A stretch of 15,260 nucleotides of DNA from the NCBI GenBank assembly GCA_902477765.1, contig CABSIM010000050.1, positions 1 through 15,260 of the forward strand, written 5' to 3'. The notes under the pieces were generated by a model. The model did no database searches and was not told the origin of the DNA. It was given only the letters and a program-made list of their open reading frames with translations. The translations under genes were made by a program, and so were the position numbers. Numbering within the stretch: position 1 is the stretch's first letter; each line of letters opens with the position of its first letter. Source of the stretch: an uncultured Clostridiaceae bacterium. GTDB taxonomy: Bacteria; Bacillota; Clostridia; Lachnospirales; Lachnospiraceae. Of the stretch, positions 15,234 to 15,260 are shown in pieces.

Positions 15234-15260
15234 TCGGGACGCTGGCTGAAAGCCCTCGCT

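Overview
The window looks like a chromosomal segment from a Gram-positive anaerobe of the class Clostridia, most likely a Lachnospiraceae gut bacterium. This rests on the gene order rel - MBL hydrolase - hemZ - hisS - aspS, on strong AGGAGG-type ribosome binding sites, on sigma-A promoters with 17-base spacers, and on the protein style (Lachnospiraceae-like HisRS and HemZ, a YfcC carrier). Species cannot be named from sequence reading alone.

Left part (1-2506). A two-component system is transcribed leftward: an OmpR-type response regulator and a membrane histidine kinase whose start codon overlaps the regulator's stop. Past the kinase, at the left edge, are two strong tandem minus-strand promoters of the kind that drive rRNA or other stable RNA genes. 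Their target lies outside the window. A perfect 10-bp palindrome sits between the kinase and these promoters, and a perfect 11-bp palindrome sits just ahead of the regulator gene.

Middle part (2661-10580). A leftward operon of housekeeping genes starts from a clear promoter at 10552-10580 and ends at a strong hairpin terminator at 2661-2706. In order of transcription it holds a bifunctional (p)ppGpp synthetase/hydrolase (rel), a small metallo-beta-lactamase-fold hydrolase, the radical-SAM protein HemZ, histidyl-tRNA synthetase and aspartyl-tRNA synthetase. Stringent response and tRNA charging are thus co-transcribed. The dtd gene often found after rel is missing here, and a GC-rich palindrome lies in its place.

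Right part (10565-15195). A YtcJ-like amidohydrolase (leftward) faces an M20D-type amidohydrolase/peptidase and a YfcC-type membrane carrier (rightward). They share a 287-bp AT-rich control region with several palindromes. This looks like an accessory uptake-and-hydrolysis module for an N-acylated or peptide-like compound of unknown identity. The last 50 bases contain a perfect hairpin without a U-tract, which may be the edge of a mobile element continuing beyond the window.

Most of the window is ordinary. I see no CRISPR array, tRNA or rRNA gene, complete transposon or obvious defence system. The points most worth following are the right-edge hairpin, the unseen transcript at the left edge, and the divergent amidohydrolase module.
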